Shown: positions 47,101 through 53,590 of the stretch, piece after piece
Position numbering within the stretch: position 1 is the stretch's first letter
Layout of the letters: every line of letters begins with the position of its first letter
NCBI RefSeq assembly: GCF_018129405.1
Contig: NZ_JAFCLP010000001.1
Span: 186,001-250,000 of the forward strand
Direction: 5' to 3'
DNA: 64,000 nt
DNA from: Bradyrhizobium iriomotense
GTDB taxonomy: Bacteria; Pseudomonadota; Alphaproteobacteria; Rhizobiales; Xanthobacteraceae
Made by a program: the position numbers and the translations under genes
Notes under the pieces: generated by a model
Seen by the model: only the letters and a program-made list of their open reading frames with translations
Told to the model about the DNA's origin: nothing
Database searches by the model: none

Positions 47101-50100
47101 GGTGCCGGCGGCGGTGATGCCGGCGGTGACGTTGGTGCCCATCAGATTGGTGGCGACGGAACCGGCCAGCCCGACCTGCGAGGACATCGCGATACCGACG
47201 GCGACCGTCGAGATGCTGGCGTTCGAATTCGCACCCACCGCGACATTGCCCGAGGCGGTCAGCTTGGAGCCGGTGACGCCGGCGCTGACATTGTTGGCGA
47301 TGCTGCTGTAGACCAGCGCGAGGCCCGCGGCGCTGCCTTGCGTCGAGGCGCCCGCGACCGCTGCGGTTCCCGTGATGCTGGAATTGTCGGTCGCGGTGAC
47401 GGAAATGTTGCGACCCGTGACGGACGATTGCGTCGTGCTGGACAGGTTGTTGCCGATGGCCGCGGAGACGGTATTGGCGATCGAGCTGATCGTCGTGCCG
47501 CCGACGCCCGCAAATTGTCCGGTCGCAAGACCGAAGCCGATCGTGACCGACTGGATCTTGGAGGAATCGACCGCGCTCACGCTGACATTGCCGTTGCTGC
47601 CGGCCGTCATCAGGACGTTGGCGATATAGGCCGAATGCGTCGTCGCGATGGTGTTGTAGACGATCGAGGCGCCGACATTGTTCTTGCCGGCCTGGATGAG
47701 GCCCGCAACGGAAACGATGCTGGCGCCCGGACCGTTACCCGTGCCGTCGTTGAGCGCAGCCGCGCTGAAGTCGATGCAGTTCTGCCCGCCGGTGCCGCCG
47801 GCGACCGTGCAGGTGTCCGTGGCGAGATGATTGTTGTTCGACTTCTTGACGAGGTTGCCGAGCGCGGTGTCCAGCGCCGACACAGCGCCGCTGTCTGCCA
47901 GCACCGTCACGCGTCCAACGTCGATGTTCACCGTTGCGCCGCTGTTGATGTAGGCGGTCGTGGTCGGCGAGATCTCGCTGACGACGATCGCGCCGGCAAG
48001 CCCGTTGGACCCCGCCCCACCCGAGGCCGCACCGGCCGCAATCACGCTGGCGCTGTCGGCCAGCACCAGCAGGGTGTCGTAATTCGAGATCGAGGTGCTG
48101 CGGATATGCGCGTCGGTCGCGTTTCCACCCGTGGGATCGGCGATCGACGCGTAGGTCAGCCCGATGCCGACGCCGGCCTGGCCACCCGTAATGTAGAGCG
48201 AGCCGCCGCCGATCGCGATGTTCGTGGTCTGGTAGGCGTCGACCTCGAGCGCGCGATTGACGCCGCTCGCCTGCCCCGTGATCGTCGAGCTCTCGATATA
48301 GGCGTTGGCGCTGTCCGTGATGATGCCGACCGAGGCCGACAGCGACGCCGAATTGGATTTCGATCCCGCCACGCCGATGGCGACGACGGTCTCCGAGCCG
48401 CCATTGAGCGCCTGCACCGTCACCGAACTCTGGTTGCTCATGGTGGTGCCGTAGATATAGGCGAGCGTCGCATTGTTCGACATCGCCGCTGCGATCGCGC
48501 CGCCGATCGCAGCCCCCGTGGCGGACCCACCGGCCAGATTGAGCGCCGCCGAGCCCGAACCATTGTTGAGCATGGTGTCGTTGAGCGCCTGAACGATCGT
48601 GTTGGTCAGCACCGCGCCGGTCGTGGTGTACTTATTGACCGTCGTGTTCCTGATATAGGCGCTGGTGCCGAGCGAGACGTCGCTCACCGACGAGCTTCCG
48701 GCGAGATCGACGCTGAAGCCGCTGGTGCTCGATCCCGAGGTCGAACCGATCTTGCCCGCCGCCGTCGTCACGCCGGCGGTGCCTCCGGTCGAGGCGGCGC
48801 CGGCAGCGCCTGCCTTGTCGGAGAAACTCGACGACGCCGGGTCGGAGACGGCTGCCGCGACGGCGGCCGCCGTGATGCGTCCCGAAGTGGTCGCGCTGAG
48901 TGTCAGATTGTCGACATTGACCGCCCCGCTTCCGCCGCTGGTGCCGGCGAACGGATCGTTGGCGCTGAACATGCCGGGCCGGATGTCGGAATGGTTGTCG
49001 CCGATATAGGCGGAGGTGTCGGTATTTGCGCCGAGATAGGCGACCGACAAGCCGACCGCCGACCCGCCACTCCCGTTATAGCTCATCGCGCCGGACAGCG
49101 TCACGACCGACAGATCCTGCTGCGCCAGGATGCCGACGGTCGGGGCATAGACGGTGGCCCGGCTCGAGATCGACGCGTGCGTCGTGTTGTTCAGGAAACC
49201 GAGCGAAGTGATGCCGTTCAGCGCCAGCGTGCCGGCAGCCTTGCCGGACGACGGTGCGACAGCGACGAACTGGTCGGAAGTGATCGCGTTGACGGCGATG
49301 TCGTCCGCCGCACGCAGCGTCGCACGGTCCGAAACGCCGGCGATGGTCTTGGTGTTGAACTGGACGAGATTGAGCGCTCCGCCGACCGAGGAGCCGCCCG
49401 AGGTGTTGCCGAACAGGAAGCCGAGCGTGCCGACATTGCCGGCGGCGTCGATCGACGCCGTGGTCGTGGTGGCCGCGATCTGGAGGCTGGCGTTGTAGGT
49501 ATGGAGGTCGCCATTGTCCATCCCGACCGACCAGCCGGTGCCACTGCCGCAGGCCGCGGTCGCGCAGGTCGCCGTCAGGCTGGCGCTGCCGGCCACCCAC
49601 GCCGTCGTGTTGTTGTTCACGACGAAATGGTTCAGCGAGCCGGCGATGCCGATCGTGTCGCCGGCGTCCGCGGTGGCATTGGCGTAGCTGGTCAGGATGT
49701 TGCCGCCGACGCCGAGATTGCCGTTGAGGTGGCTCAGCACCGCCCCCAGTCCATCCCATTTCAGCCAGGTGTTGGTGATCGGCAATTCGGTGGTGGCATC
49801 GACGGCGATATTCGCCGCGTTGACCAGGGTTCCGCCCCCGATATAGGCGTTCGAATTATGCGTGAAATTGCCCCAGGCGACGGCCGCGCTGATCGCGGTG
49901 CTCTCGCCGGACACCGGGTCCTTCGTAATCGCGCTGGACGTCGCATTGCTGCGAACGCCGCGATCAATGACATTGCTGGCGACGGCGACGTTGCCGCTGG
50001 CATAGATGCTCGGCGCGCCGCCGCTCGGATTTTGCGCGATCGCAGCGGTCGCGCTCTGCGTGCTGTTGGCCAGCGAGAGCGCGCCTGCGACCTTGAAATC

Positions 50101-52476
50101 GAAGCTCAACGGCACCAGCGAACCCATATGGTCCCTGATGATCGACGTCGGCGCGGTGACGGCACGCAGCCCTCTTTCGATTGCCGCGATCAGTGCCGGG
50201 AGGCCGGCGATGGACGAAGCCATCGTGGAATTGAGCGTGGTATCGGACGTCGCTTCGACCAGAACGGAGCCGTTCATCCGGTTGGCGGTATCGGTTCCGA
50301 GCGATGCGCCGAGCGTTGCGGTCGCGGATGTCGTGATGTCGCTGATGGCGAATGCCCCGCCGACAGCACCGCTCGCCCCCGTTCCGGGCGCCGCAACCGA
50401 CGTTGCGCTGGTCGAGAACGAGTTGTTGTTGATCGCGCGCACCTTCAGGGTGCTGCCGCTCGTGTTCACCGTGCCGGCAGCAATATGCGCGCCGGTCGCG
50501 ACGTTGGCGGTCGTCGTCACCGATCCCGTGGAATAGGCCACCGTCGGGACAATCTGCGCGCTCGTCGACGCCGCGAGGGCCGAGATGGCGATGGTCGCAT
50601 CGTTGAGCGCCTTGATCTCGAGGTTGCCGCCGGCGTTGATCGTCGCGCCCGAGGCCACGTTGGTCGTGGCAGTGCCGTCGATCTTGCCGACGACCACACC
50701 GGCCGCGACAGGCGTGAGGCTGCCGAGCAAGGTGGAGGCGACCGCCGGATCCGACGCGGTCTCCGTGGCGTGTGCGGAAATGGTCACATCGCCGCGGCCG
50801 TTGATGTCGGCATGGCTGTTGATGTTGATGGTCGCCGTGGCGCTTGCCGCGACATAGCCGCCATTGAGCCCGAGCAGCGAGGCGGCAAGTGTCGAGCCGA
50901 CAAGCGCAAAATCGCCAGCCACGGAACCGTTCAGGAAGCTCGACACGGCCGTCGAGGTCGCACTGATCGAGATGATGCCGCCGGTGATCTTGCCGTCGAC
51001 CGTGATCGACGTCGCGGCGGTGGCCTGGCCGGACAGCTTGATGTCGCTCGCCGTCGCCCGCAGCGTCACATTGCCGTCGGTGTAGCTGGTTCCACCGAAA
51101 TTGACCGACTGGGCCAGGATCTGCGCGCCATTCATGATCTCGATGTTCGGCGCGTCGATGATGACGTTGTTGGCGTTGCCGGACGAATGGCCGGAGCCAT
51201 CGAGACGGCGGGCATCGATCACCGCATGTGCGGCGAGCGTGATGGAATGATCGGCCTGAATGAGGTAGTCGGCACCGGCGCTGAGCCCGGCGAGCGCATT
51301 CACGATGGAGCTGTTCGACAGCGTCACGCCGGTGTCGCCCTGAGCGGCATCACCCACGACCACGTCGGTCGGGTCGATCAGCAGCGTGCCGGCCTTGCCG
51401 TTGTCCGCACTGAGATCGACCTTGATGCCTTTCCCGATGTCGATGATCCCGTTCGCGCTGAAATCGACGAGACCCGCATTGCCGCTCTTCGCGCTCGCGT
51501 CGAACCTGGCGCCGCCCGCGACGGTCAGGTTCTGCGCCGCCTTCAGGCGGATCTCGCCGGCATCGCCGGTCGTGCTCGCGATGTTGAGATTGGCCTTCTT
51601 GCCGACATCGATGTTGTTGCCGGCCTGAACCGTGATGTTGCTCGGCGTCGTAGTCTTGCTCTGCGCAGTGAGACGCCCGTTGACCCTGGCGTTGTTGACC
51701 GCACCGATATGGATCGAGCCGTTGCTGACGGTGATTGAGCTGGCGCTGCGCAGGCCCTTGGAGTTGACGGAGGCCGCGAACTTCGCGGCGTGATCGAGAT
51801 TGGCGATGTCGCGCTGGGTGGCGCCGCCGACATAGACGTTCTGCCCGGTCAGGCGCACGCCATCCTGGGCATTGACCCGGCCGTAGATGCGGATGTTGCC
51901 GTCGGGCGAGACCGGGAACGAGCCGGCCATCAGGTTGCCGACCGCCGTGCCGTTGATAGCCCCTCCCGGGCCGATAAGACTATCCGTGAATTCGCGCGTC
52001 GGCGTCGAGACATTGAGGCTGCCGACATTCACCGTGCCGGAACGGCCGACCACGAACCCCTTGGGATCGGCGAAATAGACGTTACCGCCGATCGCACCGT
52101 TCATGTAGGAGTTCAGCGTGCCGTTGACGTAGACCGGCGCGTCGCGAACGATGTTGACGAGGTTCTGCGTCCCCGTCGGCAATTGCAGATTGACGGTGTT
52201 GCCCTGCCCGACGCTGAACTGCGAAAACGAGTTGAAGGCGTTGTTGCCCGCGACCGTCGACGTCGTGACATTGGTGATGCTGCCGGAGGTCTGAAGGCTG
52301 GTGCCGGTGCGTCCATCCGGGACGATGACGTTGGCGGTCTGCGCCTGGACGCGGACGCTGTACACCGGCAGGAAGACCATCTGCATCGCGCAGAGCAGCG
52401 ACATCGAACGGAAGCGCGCCAGCCCCCGCAGCGTCGTCAACTCGTCATTGTCTCGCGTTGCAGATGGTCCGCGCAT
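35122..52476 (-). CDS. Giant TpsA adhesin (LktA/filamentous haemagglutinin-like), 5784 residues
   Basis: Secreted beta-helical surface protein, far larger than most TpsA proteins. A long signal region (about 1-46, ending RVQAQ) precedes the TPS secretion domain (about 47-250) with FNSFSQFSVGQGNTVNLQLP and FADPKGFVVGRSGTVNVG, the counterpart of the usual NPNGI motif. The body is low in cysteine and rich in Ala, Gly, Thr, Ser, Asn and Val. A loose recurring AY(I/V) strand motif spans about residues 875-2760. Residues about 5043-5388 contain tandem 115-residue repeats. Three CC pairs lie at 3521, 3966 and 5678. GAGGAT precedes the ATG. Host or surface binding is inferred from the family. Confidence 0.9.
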   Translation of the reverse strand: MRGPSATRDNDELTTLRGLARFRSMSLLCAMQMVFLPVYSVRVQAQTANVIVPDGRTGTSLQTSGSITNVTTSTVAGNNAFNSFSQFSVGQGNTVNLQLPTGTQNLVNIVRDAPVYVNGTLNSYMNGAIGGNVYFADPKGFVVGRSGTVNVGSLNVSTPTREFTDSLIGPGGAINGTAVGNLMAGSFPVSPDGNIRIYGRVNAQDGVRLTGQNVYVGGATQRDIANLDHAAKFAASVNSKGLRSASSITVSNGSIHIGAVNNARVNGRLTAQSKTTTPSNITVQAGNNIDVGKKANLNIASTTGDAGEIRLKAAQNLTVAGGARFDASAKSGNAGLVDFSANGIIDIGKGIKVDLSADNGKAGTLLIDPTDVVVGDAAQGDTGVTLSNSSIVNALAGLSAGADYLIQADHSITLAAHAVIDARRLDGSGHSSGNANNVIIDAPNIEIMNGAQILAQSVNFGGTSYTDGNVTLRATASDIKLSGQATAATSITVDGKITGGIISISATSTAVSSFLNGSVAGDFALVGSTLAASLLGLNGGYVAASATATININSHADINGRGDVTISAHATETASDPAVASTLLGSLTPVAAGVVVGKIDGTATTNVASGATINAGGNLEIKALNDATIAISALAASTSAQIVPTVAYSTGSVTTTANVATGAHIAAGTVNTSGSTLKVRAINNNSFSTSATSVAAPGTGASGAVGGAFAISDITTSATATLGASLGTDTANRMNGSVLVEATSDTTLNSTMASSIAGLPALIAAIERGLRAVTAPTSIIRDHMGSLVPLSFDFKVAGALSLANSTQSATAAIAQNPSGGAPSIYASGNVAVASNVIDRGVRSNATSSAITKDPVSGESTAISAAVAWGNFTHNSNAYIGGGTLVNAANIAVDATTELPITNTWLKWDGLGAVLSHLNGNLGVGGNILTSYANATADAGDTIGIAGSLNHFVVNNNTTAWVAGSASLTATCATAACGSGTGWSVGMDNGDLHTYNASLQIAATTTTASIDAAGNVGTLGFLFGNTSGGSSVGGALNLVQFNTKTIAGVSDRATLRAADDIAVNAITSDQFVAVAPSSGKAAGTLALNGITSLGFLNNTTHASISSRATVYAPTVGILAQQDLSVVTLSGAMSYNGSGGSAVGLSVAYLGANTDTSAYIGDNHSDIRPGMFSANDPFAGTSGGSGAVNVDNLTLSATTSGRITAAAVAAAVSDPASSSFSDKAGAAGAASTGGTAGVTTAAGKIGSTSGSSTSGFSVDLAGSSSVSDVSLGTSAYIRNTTVNKYTTTGAVLTNTIVQALNDTMLNNGSGSAALNLAGGSATGAAIGGAIAAAMSNNATLAYIYGTTMSNQSSVTVQALNGGSETVVAIGVAGSKSNSASLSASVGIITDSANAYIESSTITGQASGVNRALEVDAYQTTNIAIGGGSLYITGGQAGVGIGLTYASIADPTGGNATDAHIRSTSISNYDTLLVLADSASVIAAGAASGGAGSNGLAGAIVVSEISPTTTAYINSGATVNIDVGRVTVLADSGAVSALDTALGNLVKKSNNNHLATDTCTVAGGTGGQNCIDFSAAALNDGTGNGPGASIVSVAGLIQAGKNNVGASIVYNTIATTHSAYIANVLMTAGSNGNVSVSAVDSSKIQSVTIGFGLATGQFAGVGGTTISSIANTVSAAIGNNLSSTTQSSVTGRNISVTATDNSSITGTAAVAGASTQGSAAGLALVYSSIANNVSAGVTGSKLTASGNVAVGANSNASISTVAVGIAMSSQVGLAGSVATNLMGTNVTAGITAAGTNGINGADVTATNNVGVTAGNNDKAGVFAGAVSISKGAAGGAGSLVTNQITGTTAAYISGANTKVDALGTSSTDTLSVNNGTLVHAFDLGTAHAPTDTTPDLTENQDTVRGLAVVASSHQAVVTNVASVAASSGISIMINPITNVMSGATRAYVDSAAIDTRLTSSTLAPQIEVAASSFSYSGAFGAGIVAPTGNGGGGATVISTTMQRGTFATITNATVGGVQSSSATVGAVTVKANAEQDASSIAIGFNTGSVGLNVFQATTEAYVDGGALTAASLTVNATNNTGIFSANGSGAYGSQAAIGAAFLVQVSSNRTEAYVGDEFHYQGNGAAHTTALNLSGALDVEAKTKNRFEAYAIGGALSTGTAAIAGMANIEIANNTTIAGVYDTTLQSVTGGAAGAVTINANEDVAIKEIAGALAVGASGAGVGVGAAANIIVFKSRTVAESWNSNLNSAGAINVNALSTKEVLSYAVTAGIGGSVGIGATVGVIIIGTNTADADTQGQQTGQLNQGNNGTIASVNNGTNNSHGSNAVASGTAGNPNSANVSSTYDVSSVLSGGSDAVVAQIAGGNVAGTQVNVAATSANAAKMYLLGAGFAKNVGIGAGIGYTSVNSIVFANVSDYGRNGSGVLVAADTPLAVSAPIVTVAAVVKDATTGPYAGKTIDTEAIAGGAALYFGAQAAVAVGNVANTVTALLGGQITGASGTGNGTAVMAQDSTTQVVFTGGVTGGAVAVGASFATASRTSSVAARVLNGSTINVATLAVGASGAGTLTTTSTALGGGIVAGVGADAEAHENSSVLAEIGSSASITTSATGVGTLVSASITPNLSSKAIGVSVGGGAVGVAIAKSTVGATVTADVGDNVSFSGGALAVTAMALVPTSGTTTWAKALAGGGGSLIGAQGSLAVASENATVNAYGGTGIVLPNANVTIAAENDSAQYAEGTGLSTGFLALGATVAQTSSSAHTYAYLGAPADMDNLNHENYTGILRITATGTDTNVSSAMVGAGGTYAGAAAVATTSSTAVTNARFDGGTADDTLYLGGLRINAIHTTNYAASGDAYQASTAGVSAGKAQNDVDSTTTAEIGTHLIINSAGGNMVVIANDIVNQGGGGARSGSGGSFSGAAALSTSTVTQHVNTNIGAGTVLSLNDDPRTSAAFINIEAYNTLNTNDTASLATASFFAGGGAESKMTANATLAVNINARELFSAGKIYIGTAAKMAAANNANASLYGAIAGVGASTNSWVHANQSVNVGDNAKIVAWRDITIYAGLAGDGSVFSSVQATATTVVYNNTAIPISTLYRGTANADDTTSLTLAPTSSILGARDIYLGATQGQVTAAGNGSNYNPYLDIFSAKNSDNHSHTSGTGDVALNGLVVAGINNDLTITIELGASTPTLSTTSPYSALTLESVSDVNHFSPVMSWNHQTVQYAIVGNFNPYQLVVNQLASLTGLTEAQVRSQLAAATPTAPASMTPSGTDPTGDIQRQIDTLIKQAPFTSDAPGNAFAFGDIMVSAGNVSILAQKLTGNSGTNPAAPAVIARSSPLIKIENKGLDFMSLGSLTVTDVTGGNITYRQIDHVDPDSHSNVTFTAMPSATPVIDVSATYNRLDPDSGQGIDQNGNVLTRTPDIYFNGAVNNPNGLLKIINNLGSVVASQSLSAATVQIVVPKGTFTFLGGIGSFYDSGSAVTSQWASTENRPEDALTAVMTAATYLGAYGDYYTAPHIGSGSDHPYFYYCCADGSHGVYQPVANADASTIFTARMLMTYYDGLSLYSAIFLPMGRGTPGNTSTPDAGSVPDVNTLKIIEGQSLTSNNVVLAQWQKTTYDGRNVYTDSGPYKTPFNCATACSDTGFFQVINIQPDAITPKTADTPATATATRTISGQAVIISASVININGTIQAGSSSNYSVNIGAAAYDAIYGSNGLKNRNNGADFAAAQANARNGVYYDVSGSVTASASGDAKIGVKYNALTDQLILNGVAQGAGGYVYLNGKIISTSTDSTQTQGNIEIKGGAGTVTVNNASGLQLVTNTINTSVTAQSVVEIVDQLKGKTTWWVYDPKAASSQQVSRYETNSVTAAAIDPSMLAARTGTAGIQYATKENMLYQWVDTATLDRLPTSTQFDYGWSFTPNQATGENWTRSTSLVSGVQGSNYQKVTTATGSYHWAGGVNPDGTPVGLNTHSNACCGADAQYNWYQQIYDHLTLTLTNTVKASNPINIKFTGGGSSDVVVNSTSGIVINGSINNLQGATTLSATGTNSTITVGANANNPVISGTSVTLRGDGGIGTLGTNRTPVQVQLYGGSLTASSIDRDIAIAATGSLSINQVKVNSAGATPQGSVFLSATGDINSASAYNVANPVVIGRNIEINSTSGAIGATSAVVNGTSTLTNINPLVIQATGTTQANGTVDGGVLDSASATGTYIVQSKGDLRLGTVQSTGGPVFLEAAGSDGNQANILNGRAAVGLTQAQSQHLQDVWASLDLLSGNAATNAVNSYQSMVTSAYNDYFQLRNIAFTDGSTYNPTSVGLTVLRAQVAAKLGIDPANVTTTQMQVEATTRFLKDQFLLGQISTAELKSSLTTLLGTAPADPLASLFGNSLSTTLFTKLFEGVAINQQFLPTNAALQAALQPGHFSSSYTYTLASTERVYSIITAGSQWTQSQLAYTVSSSAVGAAPPPIDENVVANVSANQIMLYAPRGSVGNSAAPQTFTFTSVDSSSLTPEQRGLLATAGPGQLTVGAVTDPTTHVTTYTVSLSQQNLVVVDNPVAISAKALTNVYLGSKNSLALGGVTANYGPIAAAQASGIQVTGRGDVKLDAVTSISANVGGAVISGDIANLTLIAERGNVGAAGAAGSNPATNTNALQIAFADPGNDQLDQVSSAQGIYVKQTTGDLILGNIAAGNAIQLAAIGSIYAEADFTDRTAIHILGADLDLRAGGNIGFNGSTFQPLQVNISGAVTGSAVGDLSLLAVTGDLAVGTSGAYGALTAGGALTLNVARGALTINTGITSAGLMQLLANRGMNFAAGTSTAPVVATSSSGGVTVVAATLSMGAYSAINAAGLISVTTTGDAKIGQLNSSQSYAAASNAPSIIVTAGGVASLGAIVDNGDGQTKFVASGAGAEVSLSASNGIGNATSRFAFSATRLSASASAGDIYVKALTDTEASLLSAVKGNVDIIGTGGLTLDQVLAGTATGASGSFSAVANNGSIVIGTADSSGSQTVHAGQNVTFKSLATTGNSGDASNINVTADNGFILAQTVTSGGVTSQGSVSAHGSATLLAATTITGNTLATTTGSGLLTASGPINWNTLNVGTTLGATASQGNITFQTAQSGGTQTIHARDNVTFNALATTGITGDAGSINVTADNGFILAQTVTSGGVTNQGSVSAHGSATLLAATTITGNTLAATTGSGLLTASGPINWNTLNVGTTLGATASQGSITFQTAQSGGTQTIHARENVTFNALTTTGVTGDVGNINVTADNGFMLAQTVTSGGVTSQGSVSAHGSATLLAATTITGNTLAATTGSGLLTASGPINWNTLNVGTTLGATASQGSITFQTAQSGGTQTIHARDNVTFNALATTGITGDAGNVNVTADNGFILAQTVMAGGVPTLGSVSAHGSARLIAAGTNSGHNLTTSTGNAVLSGTVVHWDNLNVGGTLDVTATAGGITVGTAISGGTQTLHAVNDIVFSQLTTTGIPGDAGDLNVKSDTGSLRGGSISAHGDTHFDVAGSVSLDRISGDVVRMTSSGDLTINWVSVVRELDLAADTINVRGEQIRSTPPVPLVLNVTGYNGGVAKSANISIDPDSIIVNQFRVVDANFWTDAHAVTILNGYVPGQLMLTTATQQVLLNNRTPAPSNWPTLQLYQPGGVFTMTQVGNANVSNAYVVFYTGDVSATVTNYGPTHTCCADFTGASMVRNISVDGEGSESIETWLAKKDGGTFYQLGLSGQARLDALLTPRPVDTIGSGPAVNIEGLSDMRKLRRQGQRGVRPGWNDAAIEIAKPAIGRLAEAW
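36306..37345. repeat. Three tandem near-identical 345-bp repeats inside the adhesin gene
   Basis: The block GAGCCGAGACC recurs at 36306, 36651, 36996 and 37341, exactly 345 bases apart, giving three full units of 115 codons. On the protein each unit starts GSVSAHGSA and includes INWNTLNVGTTLGATASQG and GGTQTIHAR. The units differ at only a small share of positions, while more diverged copies flank both sides (35.99-36.3 kb and 37.35-37.55 kb). High identity in tandem suggests recent duplication or gene conversion and likely copy-number change. Confidence 0.92.
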
Positions 52477-52548
52477 TTCAGATCCTCATCATCGGCATTG
52501 GCGCCGATCCACAACCGGGTGGGAGAATGTCGAAAGAAGCGTCCGGCA

Positions 52549-53298
52549 TCAGAACTGGCCGGGCGGCAGCTTGAAGATGTCCGGGCTCTTGGCGTCCGCC
52601 ACGTAGAACAACAGCAGGCTGGTGGGCGTCAGCACACGCTGGTTGTTCTCCTTGTTCTCGAACGTGCCCTGCAGCAGCAGGATCACCGAGCGGTCCTTGG
52701 CATCGCTGCCGCGGAACATCACGATGCCGCCGGCAACCGGCATGTTGACCGCGATGGAGTCGGGCTTGAAGCCTTCGCCCATGAAATGGGCGCGCAGGAT
52801 GTTGGCGTTGGAGAACAGCTTCTCCGGCGTCATCGCTGTGTCGGTCCCCTTCGACCAGACGGCGCCGACCTGGATCAGCGACTTGGACTTGTAGCCGAAC
52901 ACGTAGGAGAGCTCGGCGGTGCCGCCGTTCGGCAGCAGCTCCGGAACGGACAGCAGGATGCTGTGCGTCAGCTCGGATGCGTTGTCCTGCGCCTTGATCG
53001 CGTCGGGCTTGGCGTTGAAGTCCCTGGTCATCGCCGCGCGCACGTCGGCTTCGCTCATGCCGAACTTGGCCGAGCGGAAACCGTCGATCGCCTTGGTCTT
53101 GTCGTCCACGCCGGCGCTCGGCGCCTCGGTCGCAGCCGCCGCCGGTGCAGCGGCGGCTGGAGCAGCACCGGCCGCCGTGGCAGCCTTCGGAGCCTGCGCG
53201 GCCTTCTGCTTGGGCACGGCGCCCTGGGCCGCCAACGGGCCTGCGGAAAGTGAAGTGAGGAGACCGACAAGGGTCGGGACAAGATAGATTTTGCGCAT
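52549..53298 (-). CDS. Exported protein of unknown function, first gene of the two-partner operon
   Basis: Not recognised as a named family. It has 249 residues: a signal peptide (about 1-25, ending PLAAQ), an Ala/Pro-rich flexible linker (about 26-65), then a folded domain beginning IDGFRSAKFGMSEADVRAAM. Further on are SYVFGYKSKSLIQVGAVWS and a C-terminal LLLFYVADAKSPDIFKLP. The phrase FGMSEADVRAAM loosely recalls short outer-membrane assembly lipoproteins, but there is no lipobox. ATG 53298 has AAGG upstream. It ends 72 bases before the adhesin start, so it is probably a periplasmic helper or cargo of the secretion system. That role is inferred from position only. Confidence 0.75.
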   Translation of the reverse strand: MRKIYLVPTLVGLLTSLSAGPLAAQGAVPKQKAAQAPKAATAAGAAPAAAAPAAAATEAPSAGVDDKTKAIDGFRSAKFGMSEADVRAAMTRDFNAKPDAIKAQDNASELTHSILLSVPELLPNGGTAELSYVFGYKSKSLIQVGAVWSKGTDTAMTPEKLFSNANILRAHFMGEGFKPDSIAVNMPVAGGIVMFRGSDAKDRSVILLLQGTFENKENNQRVLTPTSLLLFYVADAKSPDIFKLPPGQF

Positions 53299-53590
53299 CG
53301 CAAACCTTCGAAACAACCTGAAACAACAGATCAAAAATCGGCAGCTACGAAATCGGCTTCCCCGAACCGTCGTCGCAACCGAGACGGAAATGTTGCAATG
53401 CTACAAGGCATTGCGGAACGTCACGGATCAGACAAACGATCGAAACAGCGACTCTTTCGGCGGGTAGGAATACGGTATCGGGCTGCGCATGGCTGCGAAT
53501 GAACATTCACAAGCGCATTTTTTCATCAATTGTGGTCGCTAGCCTTTCGCGATATGCACAGCGTCAGGGACAACTTTTGCGAAACATTTC
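53299..53590. other. Divergent intergenic region
   Basis: A 292-base, comparatively AT-rich gap between the secretion operon (leftward) and the solute-binding protein gene (rightward). Both promoters must be here. No repeat, riboswitch or clear operator was found by eye. Confidence 0.5.

Noticed and set aside
50810-50830. RGD tripeptides in the adhesin (for example NGRGDVTIS, VTGRGDVKL) as integrin-binding sites
   Set aside because: A few RGD triplets are expected by chance in a Gly/Asp-rich protein of this length, and nothing else suggests an animal host.
46747-51738. A 1663-codon plus-strand open frame opposite the adhesin gene
   Set aside because: It is the mirror of a real GC-rich gene. 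Its product is a low-complexity Arg/Asp/Gly/Val-rich string without domains, typical of antisense frames.
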